NCBI GenBank assembly: GCA_902490355.1
Contig: CABUDN010000032.1
Coordinates: 1-19,487, forward strand
Source of the DNA: an uncultured Oscillibacter sp.
Lineage (GTDB): Bacteria; Bacillota; Clostridia; Oscillospirales; Oscillospiraceae
Direction: 5' to 3'
DNA: 19,487 nucleotides
The notes beneath the pieces are model-generated. The model was not told where the DNA came from. It did not search any database and was given only the letters and a program-made list of their open reading frames with translations. Positions 1 to 7,305 of this stretch are shown in pieces (position 1 is the first letter of the stretch; every line of letters starts with the position of its first letter). A program made the translations under genes and the position numbers.

Positions 1-2
1 TG

Positions 3-266
3 CCGGGCCGGGCGCTGCACAGCCCCCTGATCCAGCGGGTGGAGGCAGGAACACAGCCGCCGGTGGACCGGTGCATCCGGTGTCTTTCCGCCTGTGACCC
101 CAAAACCGCCCCCTACTGCATTTCCAAAGCCCTGATGGCCGCTGCCCGGGGCGATTGGGAAAACGGGCTGTTCTTCTGCGGCGCGGGCGCCGGGGAGATC
201 AACACCCTCTCCACGGTCCAGGAGCAGATGGACCAGATCATGAATGAATGGAGGACCGCGCCATGA
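3..266 (+). CDS. fabK: FabK-like / nitronate monooxygenase-family flavin oxidoreductase, C-terminal end (partial)
   Basis: Only the last 87 codons are in the window; the frame is open from the left edge. The visible start, PGRALHSPLI, and the end, with PYCISKALMAAARGDW and GLFFCGAGAG, resemble the C-terminus of the FMN-dependent TIM-barrel family that includes nitronate monooxygenase and the enoyl-ACP reductase FabK. In Clostridia a member of this family usually sits just before fabD and is taken to do the last, NAD(P)H-dependent reduction of each fatty acid elongation cycle. That role is inferred here from position, because the catalytic part is missing. A cluster of four cysteines (CxxC-x3-C-x7-C, codons at 72-119) stands out. 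The stop overlaps the fabD start (ATGA), which implies translational coupling. It could instead be a plain nitronate monooxygenase. Confidence 0.72.
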   Translation, partial: PGRALHSPLIQRVEAGTQPPVDRCIRCLSACDPKTAPYCISKALMAAARGDWENGLFFCGAGAGEINTLSTVQEQMDQIMNEWRTAP

Positions 267-1198
267 AGCTCGGTTTCTTGTATGCCGGACAGGGCAGCCA
301 GCACCCCGGAATGGGAGCAGACCTGTACGAAGCGTATCCCGCCTTCCGCGCCGTCATCGACAGCGCCCAGGTGGACTTTGACCTCAAGGAGGTCTCCTTT
401 ACCGATTCTCAGGGGGTCATCAATCAGACCCGCTACACCCAGCCCTGCATGGTGGCCTTCGCTGCCGGTCTGACTGCTGTGCTGCGGGAGCAGGGCATCA
501 CGCCCGCCGTGGCCGCAGGACTGTCCCTGGGCGAATACTCCGCTCTGCATGCCGCCGGCGTCTTTGATGCCGCTCAGGCTGTCAAGCTGGTGGCCTTCCG
601 GGGTAAGGCCATGGAAGAGGCCGCCGCAGGCCGGGAAAGCGCCATGATCGCGGTTCTGGGCCTGGACCGGGCTCCGTTGCAGGAAGCCTGCGAGGAAGCC
701 GGTACACTGGGCTGCGTGGTGATTGCCAACTACAACTGCCCCGGCCAGCTGGTCATCGGCGGTGAAAAGGCCGCCGTGGAGAAAGCCGCCGCCCTGGCCA
801 AGGAAAAGGGCGCCAAGCGGTGCCTGCCCCTCAAGGTCAGCGGTCCGTTCCACACGCCGCTGATGGCACCCGCAGGCGCGGCTCTGGAGGAGTATTTCCG
901 TTCCGTCACCTTTGCCCAGCCCCAGATCCCTGTGATCTTCAACTGCCTGGGTGATGTCAAGGGCGACGATGTGACCATTCCCGAGCTGCTGGTGCGCCAG
1001 GTACAAAGCAGCGTATTTATGGAGGATTCCATCCGCAAGATGGCCGCCATGGGTCTGGACGCTCTGGTGGAGATCGGCCCCGGCAAGGCACTGAGCGGCT
1101 TTGTGAAGAAAACCGTCCCCGATATGCCCGTCTACGCCGTGGAAACGGTGGCCGATGTGGAGGCGCTCGTTCGGATGGTAAAGGAGGAGCAGGTATGA
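263..1198 (+). CDS. fabD: Malonyl-CoA:ACP transacylase FabD
   Basis: FabD moves malonate from CoA to acyl carrier protein, supplying the extender unit for cytosolic type II fatty acid synthesis. The 311-residue product has the usual family length. It shows the GQGSQ motif at 9-13, the nucleophile elbow GLSLGEYSA with Ser88, Arg113 in AFRGKAM and His197 in GPFHTPLM. These match the spacing of Ser92, Arg117 and His201 in the E. coli enzyme. The ATG at 263 was chosen over an in-frame ATG at 248 because GGAGG at 250-254 lies 8 bases before it and because the N-terminus MKLGFLYAGQGSQ fits the family. The start overlaps the stop of the preceding reductase gene, and the stop overlaps the start of fabG. 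Confidence 0.97.
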   Translation: MKLGFLYAGQGSQHPGMGADLYEAYPAFRAVIDSAQVDFDLKEVSFTDSQGVINQTRYTQPCMVAFAAGLTAVLREQGITPAVAAGLSLGEYSALHAAGVFDAAQAVKLVAFRGKAMEEAAAGRESAMIAVLGLDRAPLQEACEEAGTLGCVVIANYNCPGQLVIGGEKAAVEKAAALAKEKGAKRCLPLKVSGPFHTPLMAPAGAALEEYFRSVTFAQPQIPVIFNCLGDVKGDDVTIPELLVRQVQSSVFMEDSIRKMAAMGLDALVEIGPGKALSGFVKKTVPDMPVYAVETVADVEALVRMVKEEQV

Positions 1199-1938
1199 AT
1201 TTTTCCGGAAAAACCGCCATTGTCACCGGCGGCAGCCGGGGCATCGGCCGGGCCGTGTGCCTGGAGCTGGCCCGGGGCGGCGCCAATGTGGTGCTCTGCT
1301 ATGCAGGCAATGAAGAAGCCGCCCGTGCCACTGCTTCTGAGTGCGAAGCACTGGGTGCTTCCGTGCTGACGGTGAAGTGCGACGTCTCCGACAGCGCCCA
1401 GGTGAAAACCCTGGTGGACACCGCCACCACCGCTTTTGGCCGGATCGATATTCTGGTCAACAACGCCGGCATCACCCGGGATGGTCTGCTGATGACCATG
1501 AAGGAAGAGGACTTTGACGCCGTGACCGCCACCAATCTCAAGGGCACGTTTTTGTGCATGAAGGCCGTGGCCCGTCAGATGATGCGCCAGCGTTACGGCC
1601 GGATTGTGAATCTGAGCAGCGTGGTGGGTGTCCGGGGCAATGCCGGACAGGTCAACTACGCCGCCAGCAAGGCCGGTGTCATCGGCATGACCAAGTCCCT
1701 GGCCAAGGAGCTGGCCTCCCGGGGCGTAACGGTCAACGCCATCGCCCCCGGCTTCATCGAAACCGACATGACTGCCGCGATGCCGGAAGCCGCCAAGACC
1801 GCCACGCTGGCCTCCATCCCCATGGGACGGCTGGGCCAGGCGGAGGACGTCGCCCGTGCCATTGCCTTCCTGGCAGCCGAGGAGTCCGGCTACATCACCG
1901 GTCAGGTACTGTGCGTGGACGGCGGTATGGCCATGTAA
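1195..1938 (+). CDS. fabG: 3-oxoacyl-ACP reductase FabG
   Basis: FabG is the NADPH-dependent ketoreductase that converts 3-oxoacyl-ACP to 3-hydroxyacyl-ACP. The product is a classic 247-residue short-chain dehydrogenase. The Rossmann motif TGGSRGIG is at 11-18 and NNAG at 89-92. The catalytic residues are Asn114, Ser142, Tyr155 and Lys159, in YAASK, with the same Ser-Tyr-Lys spacing as E. coli FabG. It ends in the usual GQVLCVDGGMAM. AAGGAGG at 1181-1187 precedes the ATG, and the start overlaps the fabD stop by four bases, so the two are probably coupled. The placement inside the fab operon separates it from the many other SDR enzymes with the same motifs. Confidence 0.96.
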   Translation: MNFSGKTAIVTGGSRGIGRAVCLELARGGANVVLCYAGNEEAARATASECEALGASVLTVKCDVSDSAQVKTLVDTATTAFGRIDILVNNAGITRDGLLMTMKEEDFDAVTATNLKGTFLCMKAVARQMMRQRYGRIVNLSSVVGVRGNAGQVNYAASKAGVIGMTKSLAKELASRGVTVNAIAPGFIETDMTAAMPEAAKTATLASIPMGRLGQAEDVARAIAFLAAEESGYITGQVLCVDGGMAM

Positions 1939-2000
1939 CCGGGAGCTGCGGAGATTCTCCCTTTCGCACGCACTTCCCCCCATTCATCTGTTTATTCTGC

Positions 2001-2018
2001 GCGGCCGCTGTGGGCCGC
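2001..2018 (+). promoter_or_regulatory. GC-rich hairpin in the fabG-fabF gap
   Basis: The 157-base gap between fabG and fabF is the longest inside this operon. It holds a perfect 6-bp GC stem (GCGGCC/GGCCGC, loop 2007-2012). No T-run follows, so this is not a standard terminator. It could be an RNA-processing or attenuation element, or simply chance in GC-rich DNA. I saw no clear internal promoter or FapR/FabT-type palindrome in the rest of the gap. Confidence 0.25.
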
Positions 2019-2095
2019 AGGACGGCGGCGTGTGCAGCCAGTTATGGGACTTGCGCCGCCATCTTATCTGATTGATTTCACAGGAGGTTACCACT

Positions 2096-3337
2096 ATGGA
2101 TCGACGCAGAGTCGTCATCACCGGCCTGGGGGCCGTCACCCCCATTGGCCTTACTGCGCTGGAGAGCTGGCAGGCCGTGAAAAACGGCGTGTGCGGCGTG
2201 GCGCCTATCACCCAGTTCGACCCTTCCGGAATGAAGGTGAAGCTGGCGGCTGAAGTGAAAGGCTTTGAAGCCGAAACCCTGCTGGGCCGCCAGGAGGCCA
2301 AGCGTATGGGCCGGTTCACGCAGTTTGCTGTAGTGGCCGCCCGGGAGGCCATTTCTGACGCCGGCTTTGACATCAAGAACGCAGACCCCGACCGCTGCGG
2401 CGTAATCATTTCCAGCGGCATCGGCGGGCTGTCCATCACCGAAGCGGAGCACGACAAAGGCAAGGAAAAGGGTTGGGACCGGGTATCTCCGTTCTATATC
2501 CCCACGGGCATCTGCAACATGGCTGCCGGTCAGGTCGCCATCGACCACGGCTTCAAAGGCATGTGCACCTGCCCCGTTACCGCCTGTGCCGGCGGCACCA
2601 ATGCGGTGGGTGATGCCTTCCACTATATCCGTGACGGCTACGCCGACGTGATGCTCTGCGGCGGCACGGAAGCCAGCGTCACCCCCCTGGCCATCGGCGG
2701 CTTCACATCCATGAAGGCCCTGTCCCAGGCCACGGATCCCAACCGGGCATCCATTCCCTTTGACGCCGAGCGCAGCGGTTTTGTGCTGGGCGAGGGCGCC
2801 GGCGTGCTGCTGCTGGAAGAGCTGGAGCATGCACTGGCCCGGGGCGCCAAGATCTATGCCGAAATTACCGGCTACGGCGCTACCTGTGACGCTTACCACA
2901 TGACTGCCCCCCTGCCCGACGGCAGCGGCGGTGCCAAGGCCATGGCCCTGGCCCTCTCCGACGGCCAGACCAACCCCGATTCTGTGGACTACATCAACGC
3001 CCACGGCACCTCCACCCACCTCAATGACGCCGGTGAAACCGCCGCCGTCAAGACGGTCTTTGGTGCTCACGCCTACGAGCTGGCCATGAGCTCCACCAAA
3101 TCCATGACCGGTCATATGCTGGGTGCCGCCGGCGCTGTGGAGGCTATCTTCACCGCGCTGACCCTGCGGGACGGCTTCCTGCCCGCCACCATCAACTACC
3201 AGGTCAAAGACGAGGCCTGCGACCTGGACGTGGTGCCGGGTGTGGGCCGCAATGCCGACGTGCACTATGCCATGTCCAACTCTCTGGGCTTCGGCGGCCA
3301 CAACGGCAGCCTGCTGATGAAGAAGTGGGAGGCGTAA
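2096..3337 (+). CDS. fabF: Beta-ketoacyl-ACP synthase II FabF
   Basis: FabF condenses malonyl-ACP with acyl-ACP, elongating the chain by two carbons. The 413-residue protein shows the thiolase-fold active site: Cys164 in VTACAGG, His303 in NAHGTST, Lys335 in SSTKSMTGH and His340. The C-terminal GFGGHN loop is at 398-403. The positions match E. coli FabF almost exactly (Cys163, His303, Lys335, His340). The two histidines mark it as an elongating KAS I/II enzyme and not FabH. The start is the ATG at 2096, because AGGAGG at 2082-2087 lies 8 bases before it; an in-frame TTG at 2072 has no such support. The stop is followed after one base by the fabZ start. Confidence 0.97.
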   Translation: MDRRRVVITGLGAVTPIGLTALESWQAVKNGVCGVAPITQFDPSGMKVKLAAEVKGFEAETLLGRQEAKRMGRFTQFAVVAAREAISDAGFDIKNADPDRCGVIISSGIGGLSITEAEHDKGKEKGWDRVSPFYIPTGICNMAAGQVAIDHGFKGMCTCPVTACAGGTNAVGDAFHYIRDGYADVMLCGGTEASVTPLAIGGFTSMKALSQATDPNRASIPFDAERSGFVLGEGAGVLLLEELEHALARGAKIYAEITGYGATCDAYHMTAPLPDGSGGAKAMALALSDGQTNPDSVDYINAHGTSTHLNDAGETAAVKTVFGAHAYELAMSSTKSMTGHMLGAAGAVEAIFTALTLRDGFLPATINYQVKDEACDLDVVPGVGRNADVHYAMSNSLGFGGHNGSLLMKKWEA

Positions 3338-3338
3338 T

Positions 3339-3770
3339 ATGGAACTCAATTCCAATCAGATTGCTGAGATCCTGCCCCATCGGTTCCCCTTCGCCCTGGT
3401 GGACCGGATCACCGATTATGAGCCCGGCCAGTGGGCCAAGGGCATCAAGTGCGTCAGCGTCGGCGAACCGGTCTTCTGCGGCCACTTTCCCCAGGAACAT
3501 GTCCTGCCGGGCGTGCTGATTCTGGAGGCCATGGCCCAGGTGGGCGCCATCGCCATTCTATCTCTGCCGGAAAACCGGGGTAAGATCGCGTATTTCGGTG
3601 GTGTGAAAAACGCACGGTTCAAGCATAAAGTCGTTCCCGGCGATGTCCTGGAAATGGAATGTGTGCTGACCAAGCGCCGTGGTCCGGTGGGTGTGGGTGA
3701 ATGCCGCGCCACTGTCAACGGCGAGCTGGCCTGTACCGCGGAGCTGACCTTTGCTGTCGGCACAAAATAA
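3339..3770 (+). CDS. fabZ: 3-hydroxyacyl-ACP dehydratase FabZ
   Basis: FabZ removes water from 3-hydroxyacyl-ACP to give trans-2-enoyl-ACP, the substrate of the enoyl reductase. The 143-residue hot-dog-fold protein starts with the family signature LPHRFPFALVDRI (12-24). It has the catalytic pair His49 (GHFPQ) and Glu63 (LILEAMAQ), spaced as in His54/Glu68 of E. coli FabZ. GGGAGG at 3327-3332, inside the end of fabF, serves as its ribosome binding site, and the ATG lies one base after the fabF stop. In many Clostridia accB lies between fabF and fabZ, with accC, accD and accA after them. None of these is present here, so acetyl-CoA carboxylase must be encoded elsewhere. Confidence 0.96.
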   Translation: MELNSNQIAEILPHRFPFALVDRITDYEPGQWAKGIKCVSVGEPVFCGHFPQEHVLPGVLILEAMAQVGAIAILSLPENRGKIAYFGGVKNARFKHKVVPGDVLEMECVLTKRRGPVGVGECRATVNGELACTAELTFAVGTK

Positions 3771-3835
3771 TCTGCCGGTTTCTCCCAGGAGCGCTGTACC
3801 TCATTGGGAATATGGCCGGAAAGCGGGGGAACCGA

Positions 3836-4297
3836 ATGCTGAAAAACGCATTTTTTAACGTGTATACCAAATTTAAACTGCATTTCTACCAGGAGATCTT
3901 TCGGCGCTTCCAGGATCGGGAGGCCAGTTTGACGACTGTGGAAACCTTCTGCATGGAAACAATCCAGGCTCTGGGCAGCCCCACAGTCAACGAGTTCGCC
4001 ACCTTCATGCGCATCTCCCCTCCCAACGCCGCCTACAAGGTCAACAGCCTGGTCAAGAAGGGATATATCCGCAAAGTCCAGTCTCCCGACGACCGGCGGG
4101 AATACCATCTGGAGGTTACCCAAAAGTATATCGACTACTACAACATCTCCACCAGCTATATGGTCCAGGTCATGGACCGTATTGCCGATCGTTTCTCCCC
4201 TGAGGAATGTGCCAAGCTGGAGGAAATGCTCACAGTGGTCAGCCGGGAACTGATGCCCGAAGTGGACATCCCGGAGGCAAATATTCCTGAGAACTGA
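3836..4297 (+). CDS. MarR-family regulator, probably FabT-like
   Basis: This is a 153-residue MarR-type winged-helix regulator. The DNA-binding region is about residues 48-95, with VNEFATFMRISPPNAAYKVN as the helix-turn-helix and the wing marked by DDRREY (85-90). Helices at both ends would make the dimer. MarR proteins in or next to fab operons include FabT of lactic acid bacteria, which represses fatty acid synthesis when bound to long-chain acyl-ACP. The same role is inferred here from position as the last gene of the operon. The ATG at 3836 has GGGGGA at 3825-3830 before it; an in-frame ATG at 3812 is a less likely start. FabT usually lies at the front of its operon, so the 3' position is a variation. 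Its operator would be upstream of the window. Confidence 0.85.
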   Translation: MLKNAFFNVYTKFKLHFYQEIFRRFQDREASLTTVETFCMETIQALGSPTVNEFATFMRISPPNAAYKVNSLVKKGYIRKVQSPDDRREYHLEVTQKYIDYYNISTSYMVQVMDRIADRFSPEECAKLEEMLTVVSRELMPEVDIPEANIPEN

Positions 4298-4319
4298 ATT
4301 TTTGTTAGTCTTACAGAAA

Positions 4320-4355
4320 AAAACAGGCCGTTTCTCCGAGGGAACGGCCTGTTTT
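4320..4355. terminator. Bidirectional intrinsic terminator between the fab operon and gluQ
   Basis: A perfect 13-bp stem (4320-4332 with 4343-4355, loop 4333-4342) has an A-run on its left side and a T-run on its right. Read on either strand it gives a stem followed by T residues. It therefore serves both the fab-marR operon (+) and the convergent gluQ gene (-), whose stop is at 4366. Confidence 0.92.
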
Positions 4356-4365
4356 GATATATATC

Positions 4366-5313
4366 TCAGCGTTCAAAAAAATGTTCCGGCAGGCGGATAT
4401 CGGTCCGGGGAACCTTGTCCCAGTCAAATTCCGCCAGCAGCTCCCAGGCACTGGCCGGCTCCGCCGAAGGGTGGAAGCCCGCCAGATACGCCAGCTTTCC
4501 CAATACCGCCTGTGCGCTCATCCGCCCCTGGAGCACTTCCAGTCCTGCATCCGCATCCCGCTTGGAAAGCCGCCGCCCATCCGGCGCCAGCAGCAGAGGC
4601 ACGTGACAAAAAGACGGCGGCGTCAGATCCAGCAGACGGTAAAGGTACAGCTGCCGGGGTGTGGAATCCAAAAGGTCCGCTCCGCGGACCACCTCGCGGA
4701 TTCCCATGGCGGCGTCATCCACCACCACCGCCAGCTGATAGGCAAACATCCCATCCGACCGGCGCAGAAGAAAATCCCCGCACGTATGGGCCAGATTCTC
4801 CCGAACTGTCCCCAAATGCCCGTCGGTAAATCCGATTTCCTCCTCCGGCACCCGCAGGCGGAGCGCCGGGGCCCGGCGCAAAGACCGCTCCGCAACCTGC
4901 GCAGCAGACAGATTCCGGCAAGTCCCCGGATAGATCACCTGTCCATCCTCCCGATGGGGCGCACTGGCGGCATGGAGCTCCGCCCGGGTGCAGAAACAGG
5001 GATAGACCAGCCCTTGTGCTTCCAGCCGCTCCAGCGCTGCCTGATAGCGATCTGTCCGCTGACTTTGAAAATACGGACCGTTGGAGCCGCCAATTTCCGG
5101 CCCTTCATCCCAATCCAGCCCCAGCCAGTGCAGGTCCTCCATCATCTGCCGGGCATACCGCTGGGGACAGCGGGCCGTGTCCAGATCCTCGATCCGCAAA
5201 ACCATGCGTCCCGCTTGTTGTCTGACCGACAGCCATGCCAACAGACAGCATAGAATGTTACCCAGATGAATCCGTCCGCTGGGCGATGGCGCAAAACGTC
5301 CTGTAACCTTCAT
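4366..5313 (-). CDS. gluQ: Glutamyl-queuosine tRNA(Asp) synthetase
   Basis: GluQ-RS attaches glutamate to the queuosine base at position 34 of tRNA(Asp), a modification and not an aminoacylation of the 3' end. The 315-residue protein is a class I synthetase catalytic core. The HIGH-like motif is HLGN at 17-20 after APSPSGRI, and the KMSKS-like motif is RLSKR at 248-252. The zinc site is C106, C108, Y128 and C132, in the CxC-Y-x3-C arrangement typical of GluQ-RS. The C-terminal anticodon-binding domain of normal GluRS is missing, which separates this protein from gltX. A GGAGGGG ribosome site precedes the ATG. The gene stands alone, divergent from the zinc-ribbon gene, with its own promoter. 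Confidence 0.93.
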   Translation of the reverse strand: MKVTGRFAPSPSGRIHLGNILCCLLAWLSVRQQAGRMVLRIEDLDTARCPQRYARQMMEDLHWLGLDWDEGPEIGGSNGPYFQSQRTDRYQAALERLEAQGLVYPCFCTRAELHAASAPHREDGQVIYPGTCRNLSAAQVAERSLRRAPALRLRVPEEEIGFTDGHLGTVRENLAHTCGDFLLRRSDGMFAYQLAVVVDDAAMGIREVVRGADLLDSTPRQLYLYRLLDLTPPSFCHVPLLLAPDGRRLSKRDADAGLEVLQGRMSAQAVLGKLAYLAGFHPSAEPASAWELLAEFDWDKVPRTDIRLPEHFFER

Positions 5314-5342
5314 GCCGCCCCTCCTCTCTGATCTGCCATATT

Positions 5343-5371
5343 ATTGTACCGTACTGCGGCATGAGACGCAA
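5343..5371 (-). promoter_or_regulatory. Probable sigma-A promoter of gluQ
   Basis: On the - strand, TTGCGT (5371-5366) and TACAAT (5348-5343) are separated by 17 bases, close to the sigma-A consensus. The -10 box lies 29 bases before the gluQ ATG. Confidence 0.65.
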
Positions 5372-5390
5372 GAGGGCAGCAGGTTTTAGC

Positions 5391-5419
5391 TGGACAATCC
5401 TGCCTGCAAATGATATAAT
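5391..5419 (+). promoter_or_regulatory. Sigma-A promoter of the zinc-ribbon gene
   Basis: TGGACA (5391-5396) and a perfect TATAAT (5414-5419) are exactly 17 bases apart. A TG sits one base before the -10 box, giving an extended -10. The nearest gene start is at 5458. This is one of the two clearest promoters in the window and stands back to back with that of gluQ. Confidence 0.85.
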
Positions 5420-5457
5420 AAAAAGATTGAATCCAACTGTAAATGAGGTGCTTTACC

Positions 5458-6060
5458 ATGAGCGAGGAGATGCGGACCTTCGGATACCTGTGTCCCAAAT
5501 GCGGCAAACCGGTAATGGGAACCCGTTCCATATTTGCCCTGGAGGCCTCCGACGCGGAGATCGCCTGCGAATGCGGCGGCAGCGTACTGCGTACCGAGTA
5601 TGACGGCCGGGATTACCGGGTGTATGTCCCCTGCGGCCTGTGCTCCGAAACCCATATGGCAATCTGCCCGCCGGAGCGGATGCTCCATGGCGCCACTGCC
5701 CTGGCTTGTTCCCAAACCAAGCAGTTTTGCTGCTTTATCGGCCCCGAGGGCATTGTGGAAAAGAACCTGCGGGAGCTGGTGATTCTCGCCGAAAAGGAAA
5801 AACAGCAGCAGGAAGAACCGGAAGCGTTTGCGGACAATGTCATCATGTATGAAATTCTCTCGGAGCTCAAGGACATTGCCGCCAGGCCCGGCGGTATCAC
5901 CTGTGCCTGCGGCAGCACTCGCTGCGGCATGGAGATCCGGCGCTCCGCAGTGGATCTGGTATGCCGGGACTGCGGCGCCCGGCTGCGGATTCCCGCCGCT
6001 ACGGACCGGGATCTGGACGATCTGTGCTGCCATATGAAACTGGTCATCCCCGGCAAATAA
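5458..6060 (+). CDS. Cysteine-rich zinc-ribbon protein of unknown function
   Basis: I do not recognise this 200-residue protein as a named family. It carries several cysteine pairs that look like zinc ribbons: C12/C15 (CPKC) with C37/C39 (CEC) near the N-terminus, C59/C62 (CGLC) in the middle, and C149/C151/C156 with C169/C172 (CRDC) near the C-terminus. A charged helix around 100-143, with a run of lysine, glutamine and glutamate near 112-122, separates the two halves. There is no signal peptide or membrane segment, so it should be cytosolic. The ATG at 5458 has GAGGTG at 5446-5451 before it and fits better than the in-frame ATG at 5443. It has its own strong promoter. Zinc binding is inferred from the cysteine spacing only. 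Confidence 0.8.
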   Translation: MSEEMRTFGYLCPKCGKPVMGTRSIFALEASDAEIACECGGSVLRTEYDGRDYRVYVPCGLCSETHMAICPPERMLHGATALACSQTKQFCCFIGPEGIVEKNLRELVILAEKEKQQQEEPEAFADNVIMYEILSELKDIAARPGGITCACGSTRCGMEIRRSAVDLVCRDCGARLRIPAATDRDLDDLCCHMKLVIPGK

Positions 6061-6082
6061 AAACCGGCATCTTTTTGCCGGG
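6048..6082 (+). terminator. Weak hairpin after the zinc-ribbon gene
   Basis: CCCGGCAAA (6048-6056) can pair with TTTGCCGGG (6074-6082), or a shorter CCGGCA/TGCCGG stem (6064-6069/6076-6081) can form. No T-run follows, so termination may be partial and the CDF gene downstream may be read through. I found no convincing promoter in 6083-6144. Confidence 0.35.
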
Positions 6083-6144
6083 CATGCATACTCTGAGGGA
6101 AATACCTTTTTATTTCGTTTTCCCACAGAAAGGAATGGAACAAT

Positions 6145-7305
6145 ATGATTTCACTGCTGGCGCGGCTGTTGATCAAACCCCAGGAAGATGAGGCAGCTTT
6201 GCGCAAAGCCTACGGCATTCTCTGCGGCGCCGTGGGCATCGGACTAAACGTGCTGCTCTTCCTGGGTAAATTTCTGGCCGGAACCCTCTCCGGCTCCATC
6301 GCCATCACCGCCGACGCATTCAATAACCTCTCCGATGCAGGCAGTTCCTGCGTGACGCTGCTGGGCTTTCATCTGGCCGGCCAAAAGCCGGATGTCCACC
6401 ATCCCTTCGGCCATGGACGCTTTGAATACCTCTCCGGTCTGGCGGTATCGGTGCTGATTCTGCTGATGGGCTTCGAACTGGGCAAATCCTCCGTAGAGAA
6501 GATTCTGCACCCCGCTCCGGTGGACTCCAGTCCCCTAGTCCTGGCAATCCTGTGTGTTTCCATTGCGGTAAAACTCTACATGGCCCTGTATAATCACCGT
6601 TTGGGGAAAAAGCTCAACTCCTCCGCCATGATGGCCACTGCCATTGACTCTTTAAGCGACAGCATCGCCACCACCGCCGTCCTGGCAGCTACCCTGGCGG
6701 GGCAGTTCTTCCATGTGATGATTGACGGCTGGTGCGGTATTCTGGTGGCCTGTTTCATCCTCTGGTCCGGCTATGGTGCCGCCAAGGAGACCATCGATCC
6801 CCTGCTGGGCACACCGCCTACCCACGAATTCGTCTCCCGGATCCGGGAGCTGGTTCTGGCACATCCGTCCATCATCGGCATTCACGACCTGATTGTGCAC
6901 GATTACGGCCCCGGCCGGGTCATGATCTCCCTCCATGCGGAAGTCTCCGCTTCCGAAAATGTTCTGGAACTCCACGATGAAATCGACAACGTAGAGCGGG
7001 AACTGCGGGAGAAACTGGGCTGCGACGCCGTCATCCACATGGACCCTGTGGTGACCGACGATGGGATTACCCAGCAAACCCGCCAGCGGGTGGCCACATT
7101 GGTAAAGTGCATTGACGACGACATTTCCATCCACGATTTCCGCATGGTCTCCGGCCCCACCCACACCAACGTCATCTTCGATGCCGTGGTCCCCTTTGGG
7201 TTCCGCCTGTCTGATGAGGAAGTCGCCTCCAAGATCAAGTCCGCTGTCCGCGCTCTGGATGGAAACTACTATGCCGTGGTCAACGTGGAGCGCTCCTATA
7301 CATAA
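6145..7305 (+). CDS. Cation diffusion facilitator (CDF) metal exporter, probably Mn-type
   Basis: A membrane antiporter that exports divalent metal in exchange for protons. Of its 386 residues, about 25-215 hold the transmembrane helices. Metal site A is formed by N60 and D64 in helix 2 (ADAFNNLSD) and D168 and D172 in helix 5 (IDSLSD). A histidine there usually marks zinc exporters, while the N-D-D-D set is known from Mn exporters of the MntE/MneP type, so Mn export is the best guess. The HHPFGHGRFE segment at 85-94 is typical of the family. The protein is about 80 residues longer than the usual 300. The extra part follows the cytoplasmic domain and looks like a second ferredoxin-like region. 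AAAGGA at 6129-6134 precedes the ATG. Confidence 0.9.
   Translation: MISLLARLLIKPQEDEAALRKAYGILCGAVGIGLNVLLFLGKFLAGTLSGSIAITADAFNNLSDAGSSCVTLLGFHLAGQKPDVHHPFGHGRFEYLSGLAVSVLILLMGFELGKSSVEKILHPAPVDSSPLVLAILCVSIAVKLYMALYNHRLGKKLNSSAMMATAIDSLSDSIATTAVLAATLAGQFFHVMIDGWCGILVACFILWSGYGAAKETIDPLLGTPPTHEFVSRIRELVLAHPSIIGIHDLIVHDYGPGRVMISLHAEVSASENVLELHDEIDNVERELREKLGCDAVIHMDPVVTDDGITQQTRQRVATLVKCIDDDISIHDFRMVSGPTHTNVIFDAVVPFGFRLSDEEVASKIKSAVRALDGNYYAVVNVERSYT

Noticed and set aside
1939..2095. Separate promoter or FapR/FabT operator before fabF
   Set aside because: No acceptable -35/-10 pair and no matching palindrome was found; only a short GC hairpin is present.
2078..3355. Long - strand open frame opposite fabF
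   Set aside because: fabF matches its family over the full length with all catalytic residues; the reverse frame is a codon-bias shadow.
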